Shown here: piece by piece, positions 5,134 to 5,645 of the stretch
How the letters are laid out: each line of letters starts with the position of its first letter
Numbering within the stretch: position 1 is the stretch's first letter
Source of the DNA: an uncultured bacterium
GTDB taxonomy: Bacteria > Actinomycetota > Actinomycetes > S36-B12
Assembly (NCBI GenBank): GCA_903896585.1
Contig: CAITYI010000161.1
Location: 1-5,645, forward strand
Direction: 5' to 3'
DNA: 5,645 bases
The notes under the pieces: generated by a model
Database searches by the model: none
The model's input: the letters and a program-made list of their open reading frames with translations, nothing else
Told to the model about the DNA's origin: nothing
Translations under genes and position numbers: made by a program

Positions 5134-5645
5134 TACAGTAGAAAACCTTCGGGGAAGGGATCGTCCGGTGCCAGCATGTGTACCGATGTCCCGGTGATCC
5201 ACGCCCGCCCGGTGATTTCAGGAATAATCGCCGGAATTCCAGCAACCGTGGTTGTTTCTTTGACGCGGCCGAGGAAGTGTGTGCCAATCAATGATTCATT
5301 TTTCAGGGTGTCGCCCAGGGCGAGTTGTCCGCGGGCCGTGAGTTGCGCAACCCGAGCGCTCGTTCCTGTTCCGCAGGGCGACCGATCAAACCAACCGGGG
5401 TAAATTGCCATGGCGTGACGCGAATAGCTCGAAGTACTTCCCGGTGCCACGAGCTGAACGTGATGCACATGGTCGATTGCCGGGTTTTCTGGGTGGACCG
5501 GCGGTTGCTGCGCATTGACGGCATTCATGATTGCCAGCCCGGCTTCCAGCAGTTGATCTTTATGGTCAATCCCGAATTCCACTCCAATGTCGGCGAGTTC
5601 AACAATTGCATAGAAGTTTCCACCGTAGGCCATGTCATAACGAAC
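5133..5645 (-). CDS. Proline racemase / 4-hydroxyproline 2-epimerase family enzyme, C-terminal half (5' end outside window)
   Basis: The frame is open to the right edge. It reads VRYDMAYGGNFYAIV, a conserved mid-protein motif, so the Met at 5633 is internal. About 170 residues of a family usually ~310-340 long are visible. DRSPCGTGTSARVAQL contains the second catalytic cysteine (codon 5373-5375). Cys rather than Thr here argues for racemase/epimerase rather than trans-3-hydroxyproline dehydratase. Further family motifs are NESLIGTHFLGRV, PEITGRAWITGT and the C-terminal DPFPEGF. The first catalytic cysteine lies outside the window, so activity and substrate (proline or 4-hydroxyproline) cannot be settled. 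The enzyme is probably cytoplasmic and acts in proline/hydroxyproline use. It is translationally coupled to the DUF5522 gene through TAATG. Confidence 0.9.
   Translation of the reverse strand, partial: VRYDMAYGGNFYAIVELADIGVEFGIDHKDQLLEAGLAIMNAVNAQQPPVHPENPAIDHVHHVQLVAPGSTSSYSRHAMAIYPGWFDRSPCGTGTSARVAQLTARGQLALGDTLKNESLIGTHFLGRVKETTTVAGIPAIIPEITGRAWITGTSVHMLAPDDPFPEGFLL

Noticed and set aside
5134..5202. Longer N-terminus for the DUF5522 protein from an ATG at 5202
   Set aside because: The extra 23 residues overlap the racemase coding sequence and show no family features. The TAATG start at 5133 gives the expected size and coupling.

Overview
The window suggests an actinobacterium of moderate GC content. 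Both flanks (about 1-1010 and 3320-5645) look only slightly over half G+C by eye. They carry actinobacterial-type genes: a GDSL/SGNH lipase with a secreted N-terminal domain, a DUF5522 mini-protein, a proline-racemase family enzyme and a surface protein with an Ig-like repeat. The genus cannot be fixed from this sequence.

Left flank: the C-terminal part of a membrane-anchored surface protein (2-604, +), an apparently empty spacer (605-891), and a complete tRNA-Lys(CTT) gene on the minus strand (892-964). Right flank, all on the minus strand: the C-terminal half of a proline racemase / 4-hydroxyproline 2-epimerase family enzyme that runs off the right edge (5133-5645), a 77-residue DUF5522 protein coupled to it through a TAATG stop/start overlap (4900-5133), and a secreted SGNH lipase/esterase (3325-4848).

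The middle (about 1011-3319) looks foreign. It is about two-thirds G+C, with codon use unlike both flanks. It is bracketed by a 12-bp perfect direct repeat (CGAACTCAGAAT, at 999-1010 and 3320-3331; 15 bp with one mismatch). The right copy covers the lipase stop codon, so the insertion leaves that reading frame intact. Inside are a tRNA 3'-half remnant ending in an encoded CCA (to 1048), a 301-bp internally deleted IS481-type element with both inverted-repeat ends and a broken transposase (1068-1368), and one intact cargo gene, a five-helix membrane alpha/beta-hydrolase of the Abhydrolase_9 (DUF2319) type (1428-3152). No integrase is present.

The simplest reading is a small genomic islet inserted between the lipase gene and the tRNA-Lys gene, which would otherwise lie about 34 bp apart on the same strand. 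Two mechanisms compete: site-specific recombination using a tRNA-derived attachment sequence, or transposition with a 12-bp target duplication. A chimeric assembly joint is a less likely alternative. I see no new defence or regulatory system. The islet boundary and its tRNA half, the tiny IS481 derivative and the racemase-DUF5522 pairing are the points worth checking.
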